Shown: piece by piece, positions 1 to 6,787 of the stretch
How the letters are laid out: each line of letters begins with the position of its first letter
How positions within the stretch are numbered: position 1 is the stretch's first letter
Source of the DNA: Pseudomonadota bacterium
Lineage (GTDB): Bacteria; Pseudomonadota; Gammaproteobacteria; Burkholderiales; Burkholderiaceae_C
DNA: 64,000 bases
Reading direction: 5' to 3'
NCBI GenBank assembly: GCA_021819435.1
Contig: JAKARB010000008.1
Location: 1-64,000, forward strand
Notes under the pieces: generated by a model
Databases searched by the model: none
What the model was told of the DNA's origin: nothing
The model's input: only the letters and a program-made list of their open reading frames with translations
Translations under genes and position numbers: made by a program

Positions 1-65
1 ACGCTCAACGACCAGCTTGACTGCCTCAAGCTTGAACTCTCGGCTGAACAGCCTTCTCGTTGCCA
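1..65 (-). CDS. IS3-family transposase OrfA, 5' end only (runs off the window)
   Basis: Reading leftward from the ATG at 65, the frame gives MATRRLFSREFKLEAVKLVV and one more residue before the window ends. This is the standard start of the small helix-turn-helix OrfA of IS3-family elements, which binds the element's ends and is fused to the DDE integrase OrfB by programmed frameshifting. An AGG/GGAGG-like ribosome binding site lies just upstream on the minus strand (around 70-76). Only 21 codons are visible, so completeness and copy number cannot be judged. Confidence 0.8.
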
Positions 66-133
66 TAAACCACCTCCGGTTTGACTTCACACCTTAACAA
101 GGTGTCCTTCAAACCGGCAGCAGCCCATTCTGT
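1..133 (-). mobile_element. End of an IS3-family insertion sequence
   Basis: The transposase OrfA start (65) implies that the element's left terminus lies a few tens of bases further right. The stretch 66-133 contains the leader and a small palindrome near 92-104 (ACCTT-AAC-AAGGT), then GGTTTGAAGG/CCGGTTTG-like repeats expected near an IS end. The exact terminal inverted repeat cannot be set without the other end, so 133 is an estimate. Confidence 0.5.
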
Positions 134-355
134 TTAGGTTGTCAATCGACGGAAACCGAACCACGTTGCGAGGTGTCCACATGGGCGTACCCAAATCGAA
201 CCTAAGAGCCAGAGCAAAAAACGGTGAAATGTTTCCCCGCGCATTTCGCTGGGCGACCGGGAAAGATTGCGGCTGAGCTGCTGAAGCGCTTCAGCCTGTT
301 CCTTTTGGGGAGCCGGCTTCAAGCTTCAGACATCGCAACTACTTGCTTACACGCC

Positions 356-490
356 ATGAACACCCAAGCCCTCGCTGTAGTCGTTCTGCCGATGCTCCCG
401 GCCATCCTTCAGGCGCTCACCGAGTACCCATTAGGGGCTGCGGTGCTGGTTTTGTTGGCTGCCATCTATGCCTTCCGCAAGCACAAGTGA
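356..490 (+). CDS. Small hydrophobic protein of unknown function (44 aa)
   Basis: An open frame from the ATG at 356 encodes 44 residues: a short N-terminus, then two hydrophobic stretches (about residues 5-20 and 27-39) and a basic tail ending FRKHK. It looks like a one- or two-span membrane peptide, as found among small phage or mobile-element genes, but I recognise no family. The frame stays open upstream to 224, but that extension is compositionally unlike a protein. No clear ribosome binding site precedes the ATG. Its place between an IS end and other accessory ORFs favours a mobile origin. Confidence 0.35.
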   Translation: MNTQALAVVVLPMLPAILQALTEYPLGAAVLVLLAAIYAFRKHK

Positions 491-517
491 CAGCCCACCA
501 TGGGCCCGGGTAGACGT

Positions 518-820
518 TCAATGCAGAGCCTCTGTCTGAGCCCACAGCTTGACCAGGAAGCGGTCAGTGCGGGCGGAGGTCTCAATCTCTAGTGTCCATG
601 AGCCCAGCTCGACCGTGTACCAGCCCTCGCTGATGCGGTAGGCGTGCCGGTAGAGGCCATCATGGGGCATGCGGGCATGGAGGTGCTGGAACAACGCGAA
701 CTTCAGACCCTTACTTCCGAGGCTGCGCGCTGCGAGATTCAGTAGGCCAATCAGCCCATGGAGGGCGATCCCCGTGGTGCGGGTGGAAAGGCTGCTGAGG
801 GTTGCTTGTGCTTGGCTCAT
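518..820 (-). CDS. Hypothetical protein (100 aa)
   Basis: A 100-residue frame starts MSQAQATLSS with a purine-rich GAGAG stretch just upstream of the ATG at 820. The middle is hydrophobic and leucine-rich (about residues 18-45). The C-terminal half is mixed and looks like a small alpha/beta fold (GWYTVELGSWTLEIE around 66-80). I recognise no family. It faces the same way as the BRO-N gene at 1138-1539 and sits in the same accessory segment, so it may belong to the same integrated element. No function can be assigned. Confidence 0.5.
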   Translation of the reverse strand: MSQAQATLSSLSTRTTGIALHGLIGLLNLAARSLGSKGLKFALFQHLHARMPHDGLYRHAYRISEGWYTVELGSWTLEIETSARTDRFLVKLWAQTEALH

Positions 821-1137
821 GTTCTCTCTGCGTTCATCGCGTCAATATCGACGCGGGGCCAATGCTGCCCAGCCTGCACGGGGCTCACCATAGAAAGACC
901 CTGCATCCCGCTCCAGGGATGGTCCCCCTGTGTAGACCGTCCCGGCCTCGCGGGGGCGCTTCTCCTGCGTGGCTCAGGTTGCCTTCTGTGGACTGTTGAT
1001 CGAGGGGGATGGCTGCTGCTGTTGCGCGGGCGCTACCGTGCTGGGGCTTGTGGACAGCGGGAGGGGCCACGGGGGGAAACCGCGTCTGGGCGCAGTCAGA
1101 TACCCCCTCGGAAATTTCTGGTGTTTTATCGGGGTGG
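821..1137. other. Stretch without a convincing gene
   Basis: These 317 bases separate the hypothetical gene from the BRO-N gene. Frames open on both strands, but their products are rich in Arg, Pro and Gly without a start signal, as expected of GC-rich non-coding DNA. I see no RNA gene, repeat or terminator with a T-run. It probably holds the promoter of the 518-820 gene. Confidence 0.4.
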
Positions 1138-1539
1138 TTACTCAGCAGCGGCGGTGGCGGCTTCGGCAGGCCATGCCACGTTGACAGCCTGGAGAGCCTC
1201 TCTGGCGCCATACACCACGGACCAGCTAAAGGGTGCGGTGTCGTGCAGTGTGCGGCCCTCTTGGTCGAACATGCCGCTTCCCAGCAAGAGCGCTGAAGGC
1301 CTGCTGTGTCGCCCTTGCTCTCGTATCCCCAGCAGGCACAACAGGCCTTCAGCGTTGATTGCGCGTGCCTTGCGTCCTGCGTGGTCCTTCACGGTTGCCA
1401 GCATGGAGCCACTGAGCCGCTCAGGCCTGCTCTGCGGTATGCCCAAGGTTTCGCAGACATCGCTGGCGAAGAACCAGACGGAGCCGTTCATCTCGACAGA
1501 ACGAAGCATGACTAATGGGGGTGGCGGCTTGACGGCCAT
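1138..1539 (-). CDS. BRO-N domain (prophage antirepressor-like) protein
   Basis: From the ATG at 1539, preceded by AGGAG eight bases upstream, the product is 133 residues. Residues about 12-90 look like a BRO-N domain: an opening hydrophobic strand (LVMLRSVEMNGSVWFFASDV) with the typical 'W-F-x-x-x-D-V-x-x-x-L-G' pattern, and later INAEGLLCLLG, which matches the domain's closing helix. BRO-N proteins are DNA-binding antirepressors or regulators common in phages and integrative elements. A C-terminal KilA-C or Ant domain is not obvious, so this may be a short or decayed form. Its context next to an IS and a tRNA-like stretch supports a mobile origin. Confidence 0.6.
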   Translation of the reverse strand: MAVKPPPPLVMLRSVEMNGSVWFFASDVCETLGIPQSRPERLSGSMLATVKDHAGRKARAINAEGLLCLLGIREQGRHSRPSALLLGSGMFDQEGRTLHDTAPFSWSVVYGAREALQAVNVAWPAEAATAAAE

Positions 1540-1801
1540 GGTGGGGACTCCTGCGGTTGTTTGAGCCCTAGCATAGCGGCGCGAGTTCTCGCTTAGCAGG
1601 CGCGCGAGCGGTACACTGGCCTCGTCCGTGTGACGCTCAGGTGTGACAGTTGAGAAAGTCGCCAAAGCCGTAAGTCACTGATTTTGCTGGGTCAGTGCAG
1701 GGCAGGCGGTGACTTCGAATCTCACCGCACCCGCCATCTGTGCCGCTCGCAGGGGTTCCCGAAAGCATGCCAACAGTCCGCCCCTCCAGACTGATTCGGC
1801 G
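1540..1801. other. Junction between accessory and core DNA with a tRNA T-arm-like sequence
   Basis: No gene is seen here. At about 1706-1736 the plus strand reads GCGGTGACTTCGAATCTCAC followed by CGCACCCGCCA, which resembles a tRNA T-arm, acceptor 3' strand and CCA. The apparent T-stem has a C-C mismatch at the loop-closing pair, and I could not find a matching 5' half, D-arm or anticodon arm. It is therefore not an intact tRNA, but it could be the copied 3' end left at an integration site. Confidence 0.3.
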
Positions 1802-4237
1802 TCAAACGCCCATTGCGATTTCCATCTCGCCGCGTGACTCAGGCGCAACCCACCCCGTCACCCACTGCGGCAATTGCTCGGCGGGCATGGGCTTGGCGAT
1901 CCAGTAGCCCTGGGCGATGTCGCAGCCGAGTTCGTCCAGCAGCTGCCAGGCGGCGCCTTCTTCCAGGCCTTCGGCCGTCACCTTCAGGCCCAGGGTGTGG
2001 GCCATGTCGATCACCGAGCGCACGATTTTCGCGTCCTGGGCATCGCGGTGCATGTTCATCACGAATGATCGATCGATCTTGAGTTCGTGCACGGGCAGGC
2101 GCTTGAGGTAGGCCAGCGACGAGTAGCCCGTTCCGAAGTCGTCGATCGACAGGCGAAGCCCCATGTCATGGAACTGCGTCAGCGTTTGTTGTGCGCGATT
2201 GGGATCGTCCATGATCGCGCTTTCGGTGATCTCCAGGCACATCGCGCTCGGGGGCACGCTGTGTTGCTGGAGCAGGGCAGCCAGGCGCGCAGGCAGGTCG
2301 GGGTCGACGAGGTCGCGCGCGGAAAGGTTGATCGACATCTGCAACGCCAGTCCCTGCTCGGCGCAGGCCTGCCATGTGCGCATGGACTCGGCCAGCAGCC
2401 AGTTGGTGATCTGGCGGATGAAGCCCGATTGTTCGGCGAAGGGGATGAAGAGCCCTGGGGCGATCAGGCCGCGTGTCGGGTGAGCCCAGCGGATCAGCGC
2501 CTCCGTGCCAACGACTCGGCCGCTGCGCAGGCACACCTTGGGTTGCAGGAAGAGGCGGAATTCGTGTTGCTCGATGGCTTGCCTCAACTCGCCCAGCAAG
2601 GACAGGGCGACGTCTGACTTGACATCCATCTCGGTGCGGAAGATGGCAAGGCCCGTTTGCGCCTGCTTGGCGTGGTGCATGGCCAGCTCGGCGCGGCGCA
2701 TCAGGGTGGCGTCGTCGCTGGCGTGGACAGGGCAGGCGGCGATGCCGATGCCAGCACTGAGGTCGACGGTGTTGCCGTTGAGGTCGAGGGTGGCTTCCAG
2801 CCCTTTTTGCACCTGGCGAGTGAGGTCGAGCGCCTGCTCGATGCCGCCCTCGTGCAGCAGGATGCCGAACTCATCACCACCCAGCCGGGCGACGGTGTGG
2901 CGGGTTTCGCTCAGGCCATTGCTGAGCAGGCGGGCGACGCGTTGCAGCAGTTGGTCGCCCGCGTCGGTGCCCAGCACGTTGTTGACGTGCCTGAAACGGT
3001 CGAGGTTGAGCATGACAACGGCGCAATGGGTGTTCTGTGCGATGGCCGAAGCCACAGCTTCGCGCACGGCGACGGAGAAGCCGGCGCGGTTGGGCAGGCG
3101 GGTGAGCGCGTCGGTCAGGCCGCTGCGGCGGATCTCGTCTTCGCGGGCGTGAACGGCCTGGCGCATCGATTCGAAGGCCTCGGCGAGTTCGCCGATCTCG
3201 TCGTTGCCGTGTGGTGGAATGGGGGCGTCGAAGTCGCCCCGCGCGAGCCGTGCGGCCAGGCGGGTGAGGGTGGTGACGGGCGTGGTGATGCGCTTGGCGG
3301 TTGCAACGCTGCCCAGGGCGAAGGCGACAACCCCGAGGCCGTTGAGAACGAGGATGGCCCATTGCAATTGCTCGAAGGGCGCGACGGCCGAGTCAACGGA
3401 GCGCAGCATCACCGCCTGTATCGGCGCCTCAGGGGCATCTCCCAGCGGCATCTGGCGGGCCACATGGCGTCCATTGGGCAGGTCGAATGACATGCGGTTC
3501 GCGAGGCTGGCCTTCGGAGATGATCCGTTCGGCTTCCACTGAGCCAGCAGCGATTGATCGGTGTTGTCGCCGAGGAGGGAGAGGGCCGTGTGCCACGTGC
3601 CGCCAGGGGTGCGCGTGACGATGAGCAGGTCCATGTCGGTGAGCTGTTTCATGTCCCGGGCCAGGCGGGCGTCGAGTTGAAAGCCCATGACGACCCATCC
3701 GATGGTCAGCGGTGCGCGGATCGGCACGGCCACCAACTGATGCACATGGCCCGACATGGCCACGATGACGCCCGACGCTCCGAGGTCTTCGGTCGACTCG
3801 GCCCGAGTGATCGCTTGTTTCAGCAGGGGTTTGATGGAGGCGAGGTCGGCGCCGGTGCTGGCTTGGACCTGGCCCTGGGCATCGGTGATGATGGAGAAGC
3901 TGGCGCCTGCGCGCTGGCCGTGGTTTTCCAGGGCGGAGACGAGGGTTTCGGTGTCGCCGCTGGAAAGGGCCTCGCGAAAGCCGTAGTCGGCAGCGAGCAG
4001 GCGGGTCGATTCGTTCAGGTGGGTCGCGCTTTGCCGCAGCAGGCGAGTCAGCACTTGCTCGCCCAGGTCCAGCGAGGAGCCAAGCAGTTCGCGCGCGTTG
4101 TGGTCGATGCTGCGTTGCACGAGCGCGAAGGTCACGCCTTGCACCAGCAACAGCAGGCCCAGGAAGAGCGCGACGATGCGAAACGCCAGTCGGCGCCGCA
4201 AAGGGAGTGCTTCGGCCTGGGGCAGGCTGGTGTTCAT
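1802..4237 (-). CDS. Membrane bifunctional GGDEF-EAL protein (diguanylate cyclase/c-di-GMP phosphodiesterase)
   Basis: Read from MNTSLPQ the product is 811 aa. It has a membrane helix at about 16-41, a periplasmic sensor region to about 290, a second helix near 292-314, HAMP near 316-368, GGDEF near 375-535 and EAL near 548-790. The cyclase motif is intact (LGGDEF, 453-458), but the RxxD product-inhibition site is absent. The EAL motif (579-581, GTEALIRW) and DDFGTGYSS (699-707) are intact, so phosphodiesterase activity is likely and cyclase activity possible. The start overlaps the cupredoxin stop by ATGA, indicating translational coupling. Its periplasmic sensor may respond to the partner globin and cupredoxin, which is inference. 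The frame stays open upstream to 4342 (TTG), but that extension lies inside the cupredoxin gene. Confidence 0.9.
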   Translation of the reverse strand: MNTSLPQAEALPLRRRLAFRIVALFLGLLLLVQGVTFALVQRSIDHNARELLGSSLDLGEQVLTRLLRQSATHLNESTRLLAADYGFREALSSGDTETLVSALENHGQRAGASFSIITDAQGQVQASTGADLASIKPLLKQAITRAESTEDLGASGVIVAMSGHVHQLVAVPIRAPLTIGWVVMGFQLDARLARDMKQLTDMDLLIVTRTPGGTWHTALSLLGDNTDQSLLAQWKPNGSSPKASLANRMSFDLPNGRHVARQMPLGDAPEAPIQAVMLRSVDSAVAPFEQLQWAILVLNGLGVVAFALGSVATAKRITTPVTTLTRLAARLARGDFDAPIPPHGNDEIGELAEAFESMRQAVHAREDEIRRSGLTDALTRLPNRAGFSVAVREAVASAIAQNTHCAVVMLNLDRFRHVNNVLGTDAGDQLLQRVARLLSNGLSETRHTVARLGGDEFGILLHEGGIEQALDLTRQVQKGLEATLDLNGNTVDLSAGIGIAACPVHASDDATLMRRAELAMHHAKQAQTGLAIFRTEMDVKSDVALSLLGELRQAIEQHEFRLFLQPKVCLRSGRVVGTEALIRWAHPTRGLIAPGLFIPFAEQSGFIRQITNWLLAESMRTWQACAEQGLALQMSINLSARDLVDPDLPARLAALLQQHSVPPSAMCLEITESAIMDDPNRAQQTLTQFHDMGLRLSIDDFGTGYSSLAYLKRLPVHELKIDRSFVMNMHRDAQDAKIVRSVIDMAHTLGLKVTAEGLEEGAAWQLLDELGCDIAQGYWIAKPMPAEQLPQWVTGWVAPESRGEMEIAMGV

Positions 4238-4854
4238 GTCTGGCCGGGGGCGATGAGGCGGACGGTGACGGCGCCACCCGTGGCTTGCACCTTGATGCCC
4301 TGGCGTTGAGGGGCTTGTTTGTCGCCCATCTGCCTGTGCCAAGTCTGCAGTGTGTGTTCGCCCGCAGGCACGTCGATCGTGGCCACCCCGTCGGGGCGCG
4401 TGATGGCGAAGTGCGGGGTGTTGACCACGTGGATGAATCCAGCCATGCGGTCGTGGATGTTGCAGCCCAGGATGGCCGTGCCCGCCTTGTCGAAGACCAC
4501 CGGTGCAGCAGGCGTGCCGGCGTAGAGCTTGATCTCGAAGGGTTTCGTCGGCGAGAACGAGTAGATGTGGTGGCGGACGGTGTCGAAGTTCGGGAACGCC
4601 ACGGCGGTGCCTGTCTGCACCACGAGCAGGGTGGGCGTGAACGCTCGGTTGCGTTGCCCCATTTCAGCCTGGGTGCCAGGTGGGGCCGCTGGTTTGTTGC
4701 CAGCCACCTCGATCGACACCGCAGCATCGGCCAGCGGCGAGCCGTTGACGTCAAGGACGGTCACGCTCACAGGGACGGCGAAGGTGGGCGCCGCGATCAG
4801 GCACGTTGAGATGATGGCGAGGTGCGGAGGCTGGCGGAACGTCGGCTGCGGCAT
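4234..4854 (-). CDS. Periplasmic cupredoxin-like protein (methylamine utilization protein type)
   Basis: The 206-aa product from MPQPTFRQ has a signal peptide ending near TFA (about residue 26). An Ig-like stretch follows, then a plastocyanin-like fold with probable copper ligands: the His pair in TVRHHIYSF and the Cys-His-Met set in GCNIHDRMAGFIH. The C-terminal part is a carboxypeptidase-regulatory-like beta domain. Proteins of this type are annotated as methylamine utilization proteins without direct biochemical proof. Nothing else for methylamine oxidation is here, so a redox or copper role is more likely. It lies 10 bases after the globin gene and overlaps the GGDEF-EAL gene. Confidence 0.75.
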   Translation of the reverse strand: MPQPTFRQPPHLAIISTCLIAAPTFAVPVSVTVLDVNGSPLADAAVSIEVAGNKPAAPPGTQAEMGQRNRAFTPTLLVVQTGTAVAFPNFDTVRHHIYSFSPTKPFEIKLYAGTPAAPVVFDKAGTAILGCNIHDRMAGFIHVVNTPHFAITRPDGVATIDVPAGEHTLQTWHRQMGDKQAPQRQGIKVQATGGAVTVRLIAPGQT

Positions 4855-4864
4855 GTGTGGTCTC

Positions 4865-5326
4865 TCAGCGATCAGCGGTGACGATGTCGCGTCGGCTGGG
4901 GGCGAGCCTGCGCAGCAGTTCATTCTTTGCCCCTTCGCCGACGCCCGCCCGGTCGAGCTCCTCTCGCAGGATCTGGACGGTGGTGTCGAACTCGGAGCCC
5001 CCCAGCTTCAAGTCAGCGTGTGCGTTGCGCATGGTTTCGCCTTCGTACACGCAGGGGCCGTCGGCCACCTTGCACAGGTAGGCTGCGATGCTGGCCGAGA
5101 TGGTTCGCAGGTTGATGCCATCGAAGGTGCGCCGCGTGCGCGGGTCGGTGGCCATGCGTTGGATCATCGCGCTGCTGATGGATTCGATGCCTTGGACGCC
5201 GCCCAATCGTTCGTGAAGCGGCGCCACCGGTGGCGCGCTGCTGCATGCGGCCGACAGCAGTGCAAGCGCCATGGGCACCAGCGTGAGCTGGCGCCAAGCG
5301 CGTGTGGGCGTTGCTGGTTGGGACAT
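4865..5326 (-). CDS. Group 1 truncated hemoglobin-like lipoprotein
   Basis: From the ATG at 5326, preceded by AAGGAG, the product is 153 aa. Residues 1-28 form a lipoprotein signal peptide (LALLSAAC, acylated Cys28). The remainder is a truncated-globin domain with LHERLGG at its start, RRTFDGIN in the B/C region and the probable proximal His103 in MRNAHADL. Two cysteines (85, 92) flank the region before the F helix. A globin anchored to a membrane by lipid would sense or scavenge O2 or NO in the periplasm, which is unusual since most trHbs are cytoplasmic. It is first in the operon with the cupredoxin and the GGDEF-EAL protein. Confidence 0.75.
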   Translation of the reverse strand: MSQPATPTRAWRQLTLVPMALALLSAACSSAPPVAPLHERLGGVQGIESISSAMIQRMATDPRTRRTFDGINLRTISASIAAYLCKVADGPCVYEGETMRNAHADLKLGGSEFDTTVQILREELDRAGVGEGAKNELLRRLAPSRRDIVTADR

Positions 5327-5492
5327 GCCTTGCCACTCCTTGACCATGGTGCGCAATGTGCCATCCCCGCGCATGCGCATTTTCTTCTGAACAGGCCTTG
5401 GATCGGCGCACTTCCGGCGATCCTCGCGTCGAATCCGCACGAAGATGACGCAATCTGGCGACTGCTTTGCCGCCCTGAAGCCTCATCCATCC

Positions 5493-6386
5493 ATGAACCC
5501 CATGTTTCTTCCTGCGTTGTGTTGTTTGGCGCGATCCGTCTGGCGGGCGGGGCTGTGGCTCGGGCTGGTTGCCTGCACTTCAGCCTGGGCGGGTGACCGG
5601 CTGTTGGCCACCTCGGGGGTGTCGCAAGTGGAGGGAGCTGCCGGCGGCGGCCTCGCGACCTGGGCTGTCATCGGTGGCCATGGCAGCAGCGATCAGGTGG
5701 GCGCGTCGGCTTACGCCACTCACATCCGCACCCAGGGCAAGTTCAACCTTGGCATCCAGGGCGTCGCTGTTGGGGTGAACGATCGGGTCGAGGTCTCGAT
5801 GGCGCGCTGGAGCTTCAAGTTCGGTGACACGGTGCCCGGTGAGAGCGCCCGAATGAACGTGCTGGGCGCCAAGGTGCGCGTGCTCGGCGATGCCGTCTAC
5901 GACCAGGACGTCTGGTGGCCGCAGGTCAGCGTGGGCTTTCAGCACAAGCACAACGAAGACTTCAAGACCGTGCCTACCTTGCTGGGCGCCACTCGGGGCT
6001 CCGACACCGACTGGTACGTGGCCGCCACCAAGGTGTGGCTGGGCGCAGCCTGGGGGCGCAACGTGTTGGGCAACGTGGCCTTGCGAGCCACGCGGGCCAA
6101 CCAGTTCGGCCTCCTCGGCTTCGGGGGTGACCTGGGCAATCGGCATCAACTCATGCCAGAAGCCAGCCTGGCCGTGCTGTTGCGCGATGACTTCGCCCTG
6201 GGCGCCGAGTGGCGTGCCAAGCCGAATCGGCTCAGCGCGTTCAAGGAAGAAAACGCGTGGGATATTTTTGCGGCCTGGTTCCCTCACCGCAACCTGAGCC
6301 TGACCGTGGCTTGGCTGGAGTTGGGCAACATCGCCGACAAGCCGGCGCAGCGCAGCGTGTACCTCTCCGCACAAGCGGGTTTCTGA
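5493..6386 (+). CDS. DUF3034 family outer-membrane protein
   Basis: From MNPMFLPA the product is 297 aa with a signal peptide ending near TSAWA (about residue 33). The rest alternates polar and hydrophobic residues and ends in an aromatic beta-strand (SVYLSAQAGF), as expected for a beta-barrel exported to the outer membrane. The sequence matches my recollection of the DUF3034 family, whose function is unknown. It is transcribed away from the globin operon; the 166-base gap 5327-5492 probably holds both promoters. Repeated association would suggest it supplies the same pathway, but that is inference. Confidence 0.7.
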   Translation: MNPMFLPALCCLARSVWRAGLWLGLVACTSAWAGDRLLATSGVSQVEGAAGGGLATWAVIGGHGSSDQVGASAYATHIRTQGKFNLGIQGVAVGVNDRVEVSMARWSFKFGDTVPGESARMNVLGAKVRVLGDAVYDQDVWWPQVSVGFQHKHNEDFKTVPTLLGATRGSDTDWYVAATKVWLGAAWGRNVLGNVALRATRANQFGLLGFGGDLGNRHQLMPEASLAVLLRDDFALGAEWRAKPNRLSAFKEENAWDIFAAWFPHRNLSLTVAWLELGNIADKPAQRSVYLSAQAGF

Positions 6387-6438
6387 ACGACTGGCTGTGC
6401 GCATGCCTGAGAGCCAGGAAACACAAATCTGAACGGGC

Positions 6439-6475
6439 AAAAAAACAGCCCGGACGCTCAAGGCGACGCGGGCTG
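6439..6475 (-). terminator. Rho-independent terminator on the minus strand
   Basis: Arms CAGCCCG (6446-6452) and CGGGCTG (6469-6475) form a 7-bp stem. On the minus strand they are followed by seven T (6439-6445); on the plus strand there is no T-run. No minus-strand protein gene precedes it within 300 bases, so it would end a transcript arising from the intergenic region. Confidence 0.65.
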
Positions 6476-6674
6476 CGCTTCGGCCGCTCACAATTCGGAG
6501 GGCCTGGACCGGTGGGGCGATCCCCGATCCTGTGCCCCTTGCGGGGAGCCACCTCACCGGTGGCGTGGTGCAGCCGGATCGCCCGGCCGACCTGAGTGGA
6601 GCAGGTCTGGCACCCATTGACCTCCGTCACCCGGAGGATTCACGGTTGACGAACACCTCGTCGATCACCGTGAA
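6439..6674 (-). ncRNA. Candidate structured non-coding RNA
   Basis: The 400-base gap between the DUF3034 gene and nnr holds a series of stems in minus-strand order. SL1: 6639-6646 pairs with 6667-6674 (8 bp), with an inner 5-bp stem 6648-6652/6658-6662. SL2: CCTCCG/CGGAGG (6621-6637). SL3: ACCTG/CAGGT (about 6590-6606). A 9-bp helix 6515-6523/6576-6584 encloses GCCACC/GGTGGC (6548-6564) and CCCC-GCAA-GGGG (6535-6546). The GCAA loop is a GNRA tetraloop only on the minus strand, and the terminator at 6439-6475 also works only on the minus strand. Loops read GGTGA twice and GGTGT once. It matches no RNA family I can recall, and the 5' end is undefined. Confidence 0.45.
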
Positions 6675-6787
6675 GCCATTGTGCGTGAGTGCGTTGCGCG
6701 TGTCTGTGCGTTTTCTCACGACTTGTTTGAGGTTCGCTCTGAGCAAGGCTTGGCTGTGCGAAAGTTGGCGTTAGGAAGGTTGAACCC

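Noticed and set aside
134-322. Minus-strand 62-codon frame with TTG start
   Set aside because: The N-terminal half looks protein-like, but no ribosome binding site is visible and it overlaps the region next to the IS end. Left out as a gene but could be a remnant.
1706-1736. Possible intact tRNA
   Set aside because: T-stem has a C-C mismatch at the loop-closing pair, and no D-arm, anticodon arm or 5' acceptor strand was found.
5327-5492. FNR or similar palindrome in the globin/DUF3034 divergent promoter
   Set aside because: TTGACC...GCGCAA near 5340-5360 only partly fits an FNR box; the second half-site fails.
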